A stretch of DNA of 64,000 nt from Alloyangia pacifica (GTDB taxonomy: Bacteria > Pseudomonadota > Alphaproteobacteria > Rhodobacterales > Rhodobacteraceae). Positions 25,308-34,452 of the stretch are shown here, one piece after another. The position numbers and the translations under genes were made by a program. The first letter of the stretch is position 1, and every line of letters begins with the position of its first letter. The stretch lies in the NCBI RefSeq assembly GCF_900116195.1, contig NZ_FOZW01000015.1, forward strand, positions 62,001 to 126,000, read 5' to 3'. Under the pieces are notes generated by a model. It was not told the DNA's origin and made no database searches. It saw nothing but the letters and a program-made list of their open reading frames with translations.

Positions 25308-26498
25308 ATGATCATCGCCCCTACGCGAATCGAGCCAGCCCGGATCGAGGATCTGCCGATCAAGCTGGCCGACTGCGCCCTGGCTTTAGCGACGGCTGCC
25401 ACAAAGCTGGGTCGAAACTTGCCCGCCGAGACCTTGGCCGAGGTTGCCTCAATGATCCGGGTGATGAACAGCTACTACTCGAACCGGATCGAGGGCAACA
25501 ACACCCGGCCCCGGGAGATTGAGCGCGCCTTGTCAGGCACTTTTGATGCCGACCCGAAGCGCCGCGCCCTGCAACAGGAAAGCGCCGCCCACGTCTGCAT
25601 CCAGGCGCAGATCGATGCGAAGGCCGCAGCCGGCACGCTCGAGGATCCGACCGGACCCGACTTCATCCGCTGGCTTCACGCTGAATTTTACCGGGACCTC
25701 GACGCCTCCGCCCTGACGATCCGGGAAGGCGCGCACCCGGTGGTCATGGTGCCGGGAGAATGGCGTGACGGGGACGTGGAGATCGGCGAGCATGTGCCTC
25801 CGCCCCATGACAAGGTGCCGGCCTTCATGGATCACTTCCATGCGCGCTTCCGGCTTGACTGGCTGCACGGGCAGACGGCCCGGATCCTCGCGGTGGCCAC
25901 GGCCCACCACCGGCTCAACTTCATCCATCCGTTCTACGATGGCAACGGCCGCGTCAGTCGGCTCATGAGCCATGCTCTGGCCCATCATGCCGGGATCGGT
26001 GCCAGCGGCCGCTGGTCGGTCTCCCGGGGGCTCGCCCGCGGACTGGAGGGAGGTCTACCCGGGCGCGACGAGTACAAGTCCATGATGCATCTGGCCGACC
26101 GGGTTCGGCAGAGCGATCGGGACGGGAGAGGCAATCTCTCCCTGGCGGCACTAACCACCTATACCGACTGGTTCCTGAAGGTTTGTCTCGACCAGGTAGA
26201 GTTCATGGACGAGCTTCTGGGATTTGACGGGATGGGCAAGCGTCTCGCGCGCTATGCGACAAGCCGCGACTTCCGTGCCGGCGCGTCCGATCTGTTGCGG
26301 GCAGTCCTCGTTCGGGGCGAAGTTGACCGCGGCGATGCAGCGGCCATCCTGGGCGTGGCCCCGCGCACCGCACGCGCCGTCATCAAGGAACTCACCGATG
26401 ATGGGGTGCTGGGGTCCATCACACCCCGCGCGCCACTGCAGCTGCGCTTCCCCAGTCAGACGCACGAAATGCTTTTCCCCCGCCTCTTTGAAGCCTGA
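25308..26498 (+). CDS. Fic-family protein (putative AMPylase) with winged-helix C-terminus
   Basis: A 396-residue Fic protein. The catalytic loop HPFYDGNGRVSR is at 207-218 and fits HPFx[D/E]GNGRxxR exactly, so the active site looks intact. SNRIEG at 58-63 fits the inhibitory [S/T]xxxE[G/N] motif, which places it in the class with an N-terminal autoinhibitory helix. The C-terminal 90 residues resemble a winged helix (DAAAILGVAPRTARAVIKEL). Start ATG 25308 has GGAG eight bases upstream; the ORF opens at 25233. Fic enzymes transfer AMP (or another nucleotide moiety) to hydroxyls of target proteins. No separate FicA antitoxin gene is adjacent, as expected for this class. Confidence 0.92.
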   Translation: MIIAPTRIEPARIEDLPIKLADCALALATAATKLGRNLPAETLAEVASMIRVMNSYYSNRIEGNNTRPREIERALSGTFDADPKRRALQQESAAHVCIQAQIDAKAAAGTLEDPTGPDFIRWLHAEFYRDLDASALTIREGAHPVVMVPGEWRDGDVEIGEHVPPPHDKVPAFMDHFHARFRLDWLHGQTARILAVATAHHRLNFIHPFYDGNGRVSRLMSHALAHHAGIGASGRWSVSRGLARGLEGGLPGRDEYKSMMHLADRVRQSDRDGRGNLSLAALTTYTDWFLKVCLDQVEFMDELLGFDGMGKRLARYATSRDFRAGASDLLRAVLVRGEVDRGDAAAILGVAPRTARAVIKELTDDGVLGSITPRAPLQLRFPSQTHEMLFPRLFEA

Positions 26499-26687
26499 TG
26501 CCGCACGTCACGGGCGCGAGATCTACCTCAGGTGGAGCTAGTGTCCACGGACCAAAGCGCCGTCAATGGTATAGTGCCGAACGCATAGAGATCTGGAGTT
26601 CCAGCCAGACCAAGGCCGCAACTCCCACGAGCATGCGGACAGGACCCAATTCCGAAATCCCGCCACCCATAACGGCACGCGCGGCAT

Positions 26688-28304
26688 TCACCGCTCCTGT
26701 CCCTTCTGCACCCCGCGCGCCCGCTCTTTCTCAGCCACCTGCCCGGCATTCTGTGCTAGCCGCTCCTGCTCCCTGGAAACATTCGCTAAGCTCTGAACCT
26801 GCACCGACCTCCCTGCCTGCAGCCCCTGCGACAGGAGCTTGGCGACATTCTCCCGAGCCGCCTCTCGATCCTTTTCCGACACCCCACCGGCCCGCATCCG
26901 CGCGTCCATGTGGGCAAGCACGCTCGCCGAGCCTTTGACAGCCTGATCGCCGGGCTCATAGTGCATGATACGATCCTCGAGACGTTCTGAGGACAGTTCC
27001 TGCTCCCGCAGTTTGTCGGACACTGTGCTATTCTCCTCGGCTACAGCCATCGCATTTTCCTGTGGCTGCGCCTCAACGACGCCCGGCTCGCCTCTATTGA
27101 CCTCCGCCGCTCGCTCAATATCCCGCGCATCCCAAAGGCGCCGATGCCCCTGTCTTTCGACCTCTTCGCCTGATTTCTTGTCTATGGTTTTGTAGGTCAC
27201 CGGCTGGACCCCCGGCGAATACAGCGTCACCTGATCCCCAGCCTTGAGTTCATGTTTCTCGACGGCGTCGGGCAGGGTCACGCTCCAGAGACGCTCTACC
27301 TTTTCACCCTCGCGCGCGAGTTCGATGAATGGCACGGAATTGGCGCCTTCGCGATTGCGGTATGGCGCAGAGCCGATTTCGGTGATCGTGCCGGTGATGC
27401 CCTCGGCGAAGTTGGCGCGCGGCATTTGCACCACGTTTCCGTCCTTCGCCGTCCCGTCAGATCGCAACGACCCTGCTGTACTGCCGCCGCGCTCGATCTG
27501 CTCACCATCCGTGCGTTCGAGCACGCGCTCGCCGATCATCTGCCCTCGGCGACTGGCCTCTTCGCGATCCTTCTCGGTCGGCCGGTAGCCCTCAACCTTC
27601 AGGCCCTGCGCGGTGCCCTCGATCCACATCTCGCGGCGAAACTCTTCCGGACCCCGGGCTGTGAGGTTCTGCCAGCCGCGGTGCGCCGCGAGTTCGATCA
27701 TGTCCATCGCGGTGCCGCGATCCGCGTTGCGGGTGCTGAGCCGGTCGCCCGTGTCGCTGATTGCCGGGCGCACATCTTCGTAGGATCGGTAAAGTTCCTG
27801 CTGATGCGCGGCCTTCGTCACGAGGAAACGGTCATGGTAGCTGGCCGGGAGGGAGAACCGATCCTCCCCTGCCCGGGTTTTCGTGGCTTCGTCCGGGGCG
27901 ATCGTCCCCCGGCCTTGTTCCTCTCGCACTGTTGCGGCGACCTCGGCCACCGGGGATTTCACGGCGTCCTCGCGCTCCTGCTCCGCAACGCGCTCATGAT
28001 ACGCGGTCCAAAACGCGAGGTCACTCTCGCCAAACCCTTCACGGGATTTGGAACCGATCTCCTTCGCCGAGACGTCGGGCAAGCTCTCCAGCGCCGGCAC
28101 CGACTTTTGCACATCCGTCCCGATGGTCACGGTCGAGGCCAGCGTGCGCGCGCCCTGCCCCACCGCCTCTATGACCCGCGGCCGCTGCGCTGCATCCGCA
28201 TCGGCGAATGCCCGTCCGGCCTCCGCTGCCGTGGCAAACCGCGCCATGGTGTCATTGCCGGCATAGGAAAGGGTGAACCCCACCTCGTTCTGTTTCTCAT
28301 CCAT
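26688..28304 (-). CDS. LPD7-domain protein of the conjugation operon
   Basis: A 538-residue, very polar protein. The middle part (YHDRFLVTKAAHQQELYRSY through MDMIELAAHRGWQNLTARG) is the LPD7 domain commonly found C-terminal to MobA/TraI relaxases. A second segment (ITGTITEIGSAPYRN, then VTLPDAVEKHELKAGDQVTL) looks like a KfrB-type small beta domain. No HUH or catalytic tyrosine motif is present. The tail is charged and probably coiled-coil. ATG 28304 has AAAGGG six bases upstream; the frame extends to 28418 within virD4. It overlaps the virD4 stop by a few bases and is the last gene of the T4SS operon. Likely a relaxase-associated or DNA-processing partner. Confidence 0.75.
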   Translation of the reverse strand: MDEKQNEVGFTLSYAGNDTMARFATAAEAGRAFADADAAQRPRVIEAVGQGARTLASTVTIGTDVQKSVPALESLPDVSAKEIGSKSREGFGESDLAFWTAYHERVAEQEREDAVKSPVAEVAATVREEQGRGTIAPDEATKTRAGEDRFSLPASYHDRFLVTKAAHQQELYRSYEDVRPAISDTGDRLSTRNADRGTAMDMIELAAHRGWQNLTARGPEEFRREMWIEGTAQGLKVEGYRPTEKDREEASRRGQMIGERVLERTDGEQIERGGSTAGSLRSDGTAKDGNVVQMPRANFAEGITGTITEIGSAPYRNREGANSVPFIELAREGEKVERLWSVTLPDAVEKHELKAGDQVTLYSPGVQPVTYKTIDKKSGEEVERQGHRRLWDARDIERAAEVNRGEPGVVEAQPQENAMAVAEENSTVSDKLREQELSSERLEDRIMHYEPGDQAVKGSASVLAHMDARMRAGGVSEKDREAARENVAKLLSQGLQAGRSVQVQSLANVSREQERLAQNAGQVAEKERARGVQKGQER

Positions 28305-30429
28305 GCTCATCCCTTTCGTCGCCCTGCTGGTTCGCGATGTCGCCGCATCCAAAGGCCTCGAGCAGTTCGATGGCGCCTTCTTTCGTTCCGATCGTTCCGG
28401 CGGTGTTGAGCTCTGCAATCTTTGCCTGTTGCTGATGTCCCGTCAGGCTCAGCCGCTCGTAGGAAATCGTGCCCGGATCGGCGATCTCCTCGTCGGACAT
28501 CGGCACTTCCGCGGGTTCGCCCTTGGCGATGTTTTCCGCATGAGCGGCCTGCAGGCTGAGGATGTGATCGACCTTTTCCTGCATCTCCGTCTGGCGCGCG
28601 ATAAGCATGGCGTTCTGTGCCTTGACCAGGGCGAGCTCGCGCTCGAGCGTGCTGCCCGCGATGGACGGAACATGCGGCGCCGGAATCTTCGTGCGCTTGA
28701 GCAACGCAGCCTCCGCGTAATAGCGAATCTTCTTTGCCTTGATCGGCGGGTGGCCACCCACCAGCACCAGGGCCTCGCTCTGGTCCATCTGCAGCAATTC
28801 CTGCGGCAGCATAAGAGACCGCCGCTGCTCGCTCTGGCTGACGGTCGTGCCCTGGCGATTGGCCAAGTATTTGGACTTGCTCTCGCTCTCCACCTCGACG
28901 CCCAGCGTGCCGAGCCGCTCGGAGAGGTTCTTCGCCTCGGTGAGCCCCTTGGGTGTAAAAACAATGCTGACGCCAGAGTTGTCCATGTAGGCATCGGCGC
29001 CGTCGCGACCGTAGATGTCAGCAAGCTGCGCCGGGGTCTGCACGATAGTCAGCACCTTGAGACCATAGCCGGCAAAGTACCCAATGCCGCGCTTGAAGGC
29101 GGGCAACTCACCCACCGAAGCGAACTCGTCCATGCAAAGGAGCACCTTGTGCCGCAGCGCCGGATTTTGCTCGGGCAGTTCCTGCATGTTGGCATCGACA
29201 CAGGACTGGAAGAAGAGGTTCATCAGCGGCGCGAGGCGGCCAAGGTTGTTTGGTGAGATGCCGACGTAGATAGACATCGGCTTGCGCCGCAGGTCGGCAA
29301 AATCAAAATCCGACGCGGCTGTCGCCCGATCCAGCATGGGGTTCGCAAAGAGCCCGAGGTTGGCGGTGATGGTCGACTTGACGCTCTCGAAGGTATTCTC
29401 GCTCTTCGACAGGAAGTCGTTCAGCGTCGAGACCGTCTGCATCGAGAGCGGCCGTTCGGATTTCGCGCGGTCCTCGATGCGCTTGCGGAACGTCTTTGCA
29501 AAAGACGGGGTCAGCGTCAGCTGCCGGTAAATCTCCCCAAGGGTGAACGGCAGCTCGGGGGTTTCGGCGAGATAGCCACCGACGCCGACAAAGGCGGTTT
29601 GCGCGGCCCGGTCGAAAAACGGGTCCTTGGACGCCACCGGGATGAAGAGATCAGCCAGACGCTGCAGGTCCTCGATTTGGAACTCGGTGCCCCGACGTAC
29701 GGTCGCCAGCGGATTCCAGCGGTGTGTCTTGCCGGAAGGCTCGAGCGGATCAAACAGGAAGACCTCCTGCCCTCCCGATTTGCGGAAACCCGCGGTCAGC
29801 GCCCAATTCTCCTTCTTGATGTCGAGAATGACAGCGGATCCCGGCCAGTTCAGCAAGTTGGGGATGACCACACCGACACCTTTGCCTGAGCGGGTCGGGG
29901 CATAGAGGAGCACATGCTCATCCCCGCCATACATTAGCAGATTGTCGGCGTTGAGGTGCCCCGCCTTGTGGATCTTGAGTCTGCCGCTGTGCTCGACCGC
30001 CCTGCCCCACCTGTCCACGGGCTTGCCGTAAGTCTTGTGGGGGCGCGCCGAGGTGAAGCCCGCGATCAGACCGGCGCTCGAGCGCATGCCCGCGCCCCGG
30101 ATTTCGCGCTCGCGGGCAAACTCGGCCCTCCCGTGGACATTTGGCTTGGGCTTTGCCTTGAGGATAGCTGCTCCCAGGACAGCAGCGGGTAAAAGCCCAG
30201 CGTAGCCTGCAAGCTTGACCCACTTCAGGGTCTCGGGATCGGTGTACCCGGCGAGCGCCGCGCGCGGCCAGAGCAACAGGTCGCGGGGCAGATGCACCGG
30301 AACGTTGAGACCCCACTGCAGGGCGTAGGCCGAGGTCATGAGCCCGCCCACCACGCCAATGCCGGCGGCGGCGGTGATTGCGGCGGCCCGCGCCGGCGTG
30401 CCGAGACGATGCCAGTTCTGAACGATCAT
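28297..30429 (-). CDS. virD4: Type IV coupling protein VirD4/TraG
   Basis: A 710-residue inner-membrane ATPase that delivers the relaxase-DNA complex to the secretion channel. Two N-terminal transmembrane segments are visible (about 18-37 and 75-92). Walker A YAPTRSGKGVGVVIPNLL begins near 176, Walker B-like LLCMDEFASVGELPAFKRG lies in the second half, and VFLFDPLEPSGKTHRWNPL is a TraG family block. It overlaps virB11 by four bases. Length and motifs are standard, so it should be functional. Confidence 0.95.
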   Translation of the reverse strand: MIVQNWHRLGTPARAAAITAAAGIGVVGGLMTSAYALQWGLNVPVHLPRDLLLWPRAALAGYTDPETLKWVKLAGYAGLLPAAVLGAAILKAKPKPNVHGRAEFAREREIRGAGMRSSAGLIAGFTSARPHKTYGKPVDRWGRAVEHSGRLKIHKAGHLNADNLLMYGGDEHVLLYAPTRSGKGVGVVIPNLLNWPGSAVILDIKKENWALTAGFRKSGGQEVFLFDPLEPSGKTHRWNPLATVRRGTEFQIEDLQRLADLFIPVASKDPFFDRAAQTAFVGVGGYLAETPELPFTLGEIYRQLTLTPSFAKTFRKRIEDRAKSERPLSMQTVSTLNDFLSKSENTFESVKSTITANLGLFANPMLDRATAASDFDFADLRRKPMSIYVGISPNNLGRLAPLMNLFFQSCVDANMQELPEQNPALRHKVLLCMDEFASVGELPAFKRGIGYFAGYGLKVLTIVQTPAQLADIYGRDGADAYMDNSGVSIVFTPKGLTEAKNLSERLGTLGVEVESESKSKYLANRQGTTVSQSEQRRSLMLPQELLQMDQSEALVLVGGHPPIKAKKIRYYAEAALLKRTKIPAPHVPSIAGSTLERELALVKAQNAMLIARQTEMQEKVDHILSLQAAHAENIAKGEPAEVPMSDEEIADPGTISYERLSLTGHQQQAKIAELNTAGTIGTKEGAIELLEAFGCGDIANQQGDERDEHG

Positions 30430-31487
30430 GCGCCGCCTCCCAGCTTCTGGAGGGGGTCGAAGTAGATCTCGGTGACGCGGCGCCCCACCTCGGTGCGCTT
30501 GAGCTGCACGACGACATCGACCATGTGGATCAGCATCTCCTTGATTTCGCCGCGCGTGAGGTCCCGGCCGGCGTCGCTTTCCTTGACCAGCAGCGCCAGC
30601 TGCTCGAAGGCGAGTGCGGGGGAGTCCGCGTGGATCGTGGTGATCGATCCGCCGTGGCCGGTGTTGACGTTTCGCAGGTAGTAAAAGGCCGCGGCATCCC
30701 GCAGCTCCTGCAGGAAGATCCGGTCCGGGCGCATGCGCAGGGCACTTTCGAGAAGTTCGCGCGCGGTGATGCGCGCCGCGCCCTGCTCCCCCTTTGAGTA
30801 GATCAGCCGCACAACATTCTGATGTGGCAGGCCGAGCTCAAGCGTGTCCTCGATCGTGATAAGCCGTTCGTGCGCCGGAATGAGTGGGAGCAACGCTTTG
30901 GAAAACGTGGTCTTGCCCGAGCCGGTGGCGCCGGAAACGAGGATGTTCTTCTTCGCCCTTACCGCCGAGGTCAGGAACGCCGGCCAGCTGCCGTCGCGGT
31001 GCAGAGACAGAAGGCGCTCGTCCTCCGCACTCAACCCGCCGTCCGTCGAACAGCTTTTGACAGCCTCGAACATGCCTTGGGCCATCAGATCGTCGAGCGT
31101 GTAGCTCTTCTGGGCCGGCTTGCGTATTGTAATGCTGATCGTGCCGTCGGGCACCGCGGGCGGCAGGACGATCTGAATCCGCTCGCCGCCTGGCAGGGCG
31201 CCAGACAGGAGCGGCGTCTGCTCATTGACCTGCTGGCGTGTCCAACTACCGACGGTGGAGACGAGACCTAGCAAAAAGGAATAGGTGAACGCCGGGGCGG
31301 CGACCTGCTCCCAGGTTCCGGAGGCATCTTCGACAAACACCTCCCCGGGACGATTGATGCAGATCTCGAGCACGTCGCTGCGCGCGAGCCAAGGCGCAAG
31401 CGGTTCCAGATGGGAGGCAAGAGCCGAGGGCACGACCCTGCTGGTAGCTCTCGGCTTTGCACGACCCGTGTCACGCACCTGCATCAT
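30426..31487 (-). CDS. virB11: T4SS hexameric ATPase VirB11
   Basis: A 353-residue cytoplasmic traffic ATPase. Walker A GATGSGKTT is at 186-194, with the Asp box region (LITIEDTLEL) and the His box (TGHGGSITTIHA) following in the usual order. N-terminal domain features such as DVLEICINRPGEVFVE are typical. It starts with two adjacent ATG codons overlapping the virB10 stop, and its own stop overlaps virD4. Confidence 0.95.
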   Translation of the reverse strand: MMQVRDTGRAKPRATSRVVPSALASHLEPLAPWLARSDVLEICINRPGEVFVEDASGTWEQVAAPAFTYSFLLGLVSTVGSWTRQQVNEQTPLLSGALPGGERIQIVLPPAVPDGTISITIRKPAQKSYTLDDLMAQGMFEAVKSCSTDGGLSAEDERLLSLHRDGSWPAFLTSAVRAKKNILVSGATGSGKTTFSKALLPLIPAHERLITIEDTLELGLPHQNVVRLIYSKGEQGAARITARELLESALRMRPDRIFLQELRDAAAFYYLRNVNTGHGGSITTIHADSPALAFEQLALLVKESDAGRDLTRGEIKEMLIHMVDVVVQLKRTEVGRRVTEIYFDPLQKLGGGA

Positions 31488-32671
31488 CGCAGCCGGTACA
31501 CGCTGGAGAAATCGAGATCGCGGGCGACCATGACCGAGACCTCTTCACCCTGGTTCTTGCGCAGGATGACCGGCACATCGATCGTGCTCTCGAGCTCGGT
31601 CTCCGCAAGGCTGCGCGCCGCGTCGCGCGTGTTCTCGTAGTTGCTCTCGTCATCCGTGCCCGAGCGGGTCGCGAGGATCAGCGCGTCATCTATGATCGAC
31701 AGCATCATCGTGCCGCCGAAGCGCGTCCAGAACTGGGTGTCGATGTCGCCTTCAAAACCCGTGCGTCCCAGCGCGTCGGCGCCGGGCGAGCCCAGGTTCA
31801 CGATGACCCCGGCCGGCGTCTCGGCCCGGGTCCAGAGAACGAAGAGGCGTTTCTGGCCCCGTTGCAGACCGCCCCGGTACTCACCAACAATCTTCGTGCC
31901 GCGATCGAGAAGGATGACAGCGCCGGTGGTGGCATAAACGTCATCCGTGACGGTGCAGCGCACCATACCGGGCGCGGTGGAATCCATCGCCGTGTCGAGC
32001 GCGCAGGGGATGACTGTGCCTTGGGTGACCGTCAGGTTCGGATGGGCCAGCACTCGAGCCTGCTCGGCCCCGCGCGTGCCGGTGACGAGTTCCGCGGCTA
32101 GCCCTGAGAGTTCGCGTCCGGCACCTTCGGCAGTTCCCCCGCCGAAGAGCGTTGGTGCGGCGCCTTCTGCGGACGCTGCGCCTTGCGTAATGCCTCCCAC
32201 AGCTGAGGTCCTTGTGCCCGCATGCGCCATGAGCGGGGCGCGCTTCGAGGCCTCAAAGAGCTGCTCGGCTTCGCTCGGCTCTGACGACTGGCTCTGCTGC
32301 TCTTCCTGGCGCGCGCGTTCGATGGGTCCGAGCGCCTCGGGATCCTCTGCTGCCGCGGGCTTCTCATCAGGCTCAGGCGCGGATGTCGACTCTTCCTGCC
32401 CCGGAAGTTCCGCGGGTAGGAAATCTTCCGCGGTGCGGATCGTGCTGGCCCTACGCTCCCTCACCTCTTCCGGGGCAGGCTCGGCGTCCCTCGGCCATTG
32501 CAGGAAGGCCATTGCCCCGAGGAACACGATGCCCGTGGCGACCAGGAGCTTCTTGTTCTTCTCGGTCAGCCCTGCGGATTTTGCCCCGGCGAAGGATGAA
32601 ATGCCCCGCTCGCCCGGAAGGGTGGTCTCGGCATTTTCCAGCGCTTCATCGGAATTTTCGGTCTCGGCCAT
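31484..32671 (-). CDS. virB10: T4SS core protein VirB10
   Basis: A 395-residue protein that spans inner and outer membranes. There is a short cytoplasmic N-terminus, one transmembrane helix (KKLLVATGIVFLGAMAFLQW), a Pro/Glu-rich periplasmic linker, and a C-terminal TrbI/VirB10 barrel domain (VTQGTVIPCALDTAMDSTAP, then RGTKIVGEYRGG and ALGRTGFEGDID). I start at ATG 32671, which has GGAG seven bases upstream; GTG 32677 has no room for a ribosome site. It is coupled to virB9 and virB11. Confidence 0.94.
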   Translation of the reverse strand: MAETENSDEALENAETTLPGERGISSFAGAKSAGLTEKNKKLLVATGIVFLGAMAFLQWPRDAEPAPEEVRERRASTIRTAEDFLPAELPGQEESTSAPEPDEKPAAAEDPEALGPIERARQEEQQSQSSEPSEAEQLFEASKRAPLMAHAGTRTSAVGGITQGAASAEGAAPTLFGGGTAEGAGRELSGLAAELVTGTRGAEQARVLAHPNLTVTQGTVIPCALDTAMDSTAPGMVRCTVTDDVYATTGAVILLDRGTKIVGEYRGGLQRGQKRLFVLWTRAETPAGVIVNLGSPGADALGRTGFEGDIDTQFWTRFGGTMMLSIIDDALILATRSGTDDESNYENTRDAARSLAETELESTIDVPVILRKNQGEEVSVMVARDLDFSSVYRLR

Positions 32672-32673
32672 GC

Positions 32674-33525
32674 TCACTCTCCGATGATTTCGCGGCGCAC
32701 GGAGGGGCTGGTGGTGCCAGTGCCGGCATCACCGCCGACCGCATGGCCCTGCCCCATGTTATAAAGGGCGGTCACTTCGCCCCCGAGACGCAGGCGCAGC
32801 TCCGGCGCGACGTCGTGCACGATGACCTGGTTTTTCCGCACGGTGGTGTTGGCCAAACGCTCGGTGCCCGCGCTGCCGACAATGAACACGGCGGGCATGC
32901 GGGTCCGGCGAGCGAACGTCAGCACGGTCATCTCGCCATTGTCGTAGGCTTGGGTCGGCTGCAGAACTCGGCTGCCGGCCGCGAGATAGCGCCAGTTCTT
33001 AGAGACTGATGTCGCCACCGACTCCGCCAGCCGAGCCTTGGCCGCCTGTTCCTGGGCCCGGGCCTTCTGGGTGGCCGCAGCCTCGCGCCGCCTATTGGCC
33101 TCATCGGTCGGATAGGCAAAGCGGATCTGGAAATAGACATCCTCGGACGTGTTGGTGATCGCCCCTTCACGCACGATGAGCTCGAAGGAATAGGTCCGGG
33201 TCGTCCCATCGGCACGCATCGTGGCGATCTGCAGGTTCGTGGGCGGATTTGCCTCTCGCGCTTTCAGATAGAGGATGTTCCCGCGCGGCACGATTTCCCA
33301 GGAGACGGTATCGCCGCTGCCGACATCGATGATCTCCTCGGTCTGGGCGAAGACAACCTGAACCGTGGTCCGAATTGTGCCAACCACGCGCACGACGTCC
33401 CATTCGTTGTAGCTGACCGACCGGACCCGCGTGTCTGATCGCGAGGGACGCGGCACGTCGAGTGCAAAAACTGGCGTTGCCGCCGTCAGCACCGCGCAAG
33501 CGATAAGAGCTGCCCGAAGCCTCAT
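32674..33525 (-). CDS. virB9: T4SS outer-membrane complex protein VirB9
   Basis: A 283-residue periplasmic/outer-membrane protein with a clear signal peptide (MRLRAALIACAVLTAATPVF, cleavage after VFA). The N-terminal domain has SRSDTRVRSVSYNEWDVVRV, and the C-terminal domain has FRIRFAYP-like and NWRYLAAGSRVLQPTQAYDN blocks characteristic of VirB9/TrbG. It overlaps virB8 by four bases. Confidence 0.93.
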   Translation of the reverse strand: MRLRAALIACAVLTAATPVFALDVPRPSRSDTRVRSVSYNEWDVVRVVGTIRTTVQVVFAQTEEIIDVGSGDTVSWEIVPRGNILYLKAREANPPTNLQIATMRADGTTRTYSFELIVREGAITNTSEDVYFQIRFAYPTDEANRRREAAATQKARAQEQAAKARLAESVATSVSKNWRYLAAGSRVLQPTQAYDNGEMTVLTFARRTRMPAVFIVGSAGTERLANTTVRKNQVIVHDVAPELRLRLGGEVTALYNMGQGHAVGGDAGTGTTSPSVRREIIGE

Positions 33526-34208
33526 TGCGGTACCTCCGGGTCGGCCCGATAGCTTTCCACTAGAAACCCGAGAGGGTTGATGGTCCGGTCCTCGGCACTG
33601 ATCTCTGCCTTGCCGTCGAAGGCGAATTCGATCGTCGCAACCCAGAGCGTTTGGGTCCGAAGGTTTTCGCGCTCATTGATCGCGGTCTTGTAGAAACGGA
33701 CCTGCGCGAGCTCGTCGCCCAAGAAGGAGATCGATCTTATCTTGATCTCTGCACGGGTGTCGGTGCCATAGATGTACTGCGGGCTGTTGGGGTTTGAGCC
33801 GTTGAAAGCATCCGAGAAGCGGGCCTGCTCCTCGGGGGCCGAGAGCAGCGTCACCTCCCGGTAGATCGCTTCGCGCTCGGCAAAGCTGTAGCCCTCGCGT
33901 TCGCGGACATAGCGCGCCAGGAAATAGCGGGTGACGGTCTCCTCGTAGCTCGTGGCGCCATCATTGAGGCTGGTCATGACCTCCGGAACACCGCTCGCGG
34001 TATCGACGCGGATCACGAAGGGCACGACCTCCTTGAGCGGTGCCATGACCCCCACCGCCGCAACGCTGGTCACAGCAAGGAGGCTTGCGACCCCGGCAAT
34101 GATCCAGGCGGTGCGCTTGGAGCGCTCGGCGGCCAGGCGCAGATCATAGTCAAAGCTGCGCGCCTCTTTCAGATAGGCGGCAAATTCCTTGTCCTCCGCG
34201 GGTTTCAT
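33522..34208 (-). CDS. virB8: T4SS inner-membrane protein VirB8
   Basis: A 228-residue bitopic protein: cytoplasmic N-terminus, one transmembrane helix (TAWIIAGVASLLAVTSVAAV), and a periplasmic NTF2-like domain with VPFVIRVDTASG and the ARYVREREGYSF block. Start ATG 34208 follows GGAG; the longer ORF to 34295 overlaps virB7 and is not family-like. VirB8 nucleates assembly of the channel. Confidence 0.93.
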   Translation of the reverse strand: MKPAEDKEFAAYLKEARSFDYDLRLAAERSKRTAWIIAGVASLLAVTSVAAVGVMAPLKEVVPFVIRVDTASGVPEVMTSLNDGATSYEETVTRYFLARYVREREGYSFAEREAIYREVTLLSAPEEQARFSDAFNGSNPNSPQYIYGTDTRAEIKIRSISFLGDELAQVRFYKTAINERENLRTQTLWVATIEFAFDGKAEISAEDRTINPLGFLVESYRADPEVPQ

Positions 34209-34405
34209 GTCTCCGCGCCTCCCCGAGTATCTGCGATCCGGGGCGACACGCCGATTTCCTTCTGCTTTTGCAGCACCGCGTCCTGGTAGTTCCATTTGGT
34301 CGGGTTCAGCGGGCGCACCTGAGTGCCGGCAACATCCGGCAGCGGTGTGGTAGTCGCGCAGGCTGTCAGGCCGAGAACAGCCATGAGCAGGACAGAAAAT
34401 TTCAT
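34205..34405 (-). CDS. virB7: VirB7-like lipoprotein
   Basis: A 66-residue lipoprotein. The signal peptide MKFSVLLMAVLGLTAC ends in the lipobox LTAC, so Cys16 would be lipidated. The mature part is short and hydrophilic. Its place between virB6 and virB8 and its size are those of VirB7, which stabilises VirB9 in the outer membrane. The stop overlaps the virB8 start by four bases. Start ATG 34405 follows AGGT. Confidence 0.85.
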   Translation of the reverse strand: MKFSVLLMAVLGLTACATTTPLPDVAGTQVRPLNPTKWNYQDAVLQKQKEIGVSPRIADTRGGAET

Positions 34406-34452
34406 CTCGTTACCTTGGAGGTTTGCGGGTTGGAGAGGCCGATTTGTCGGCC

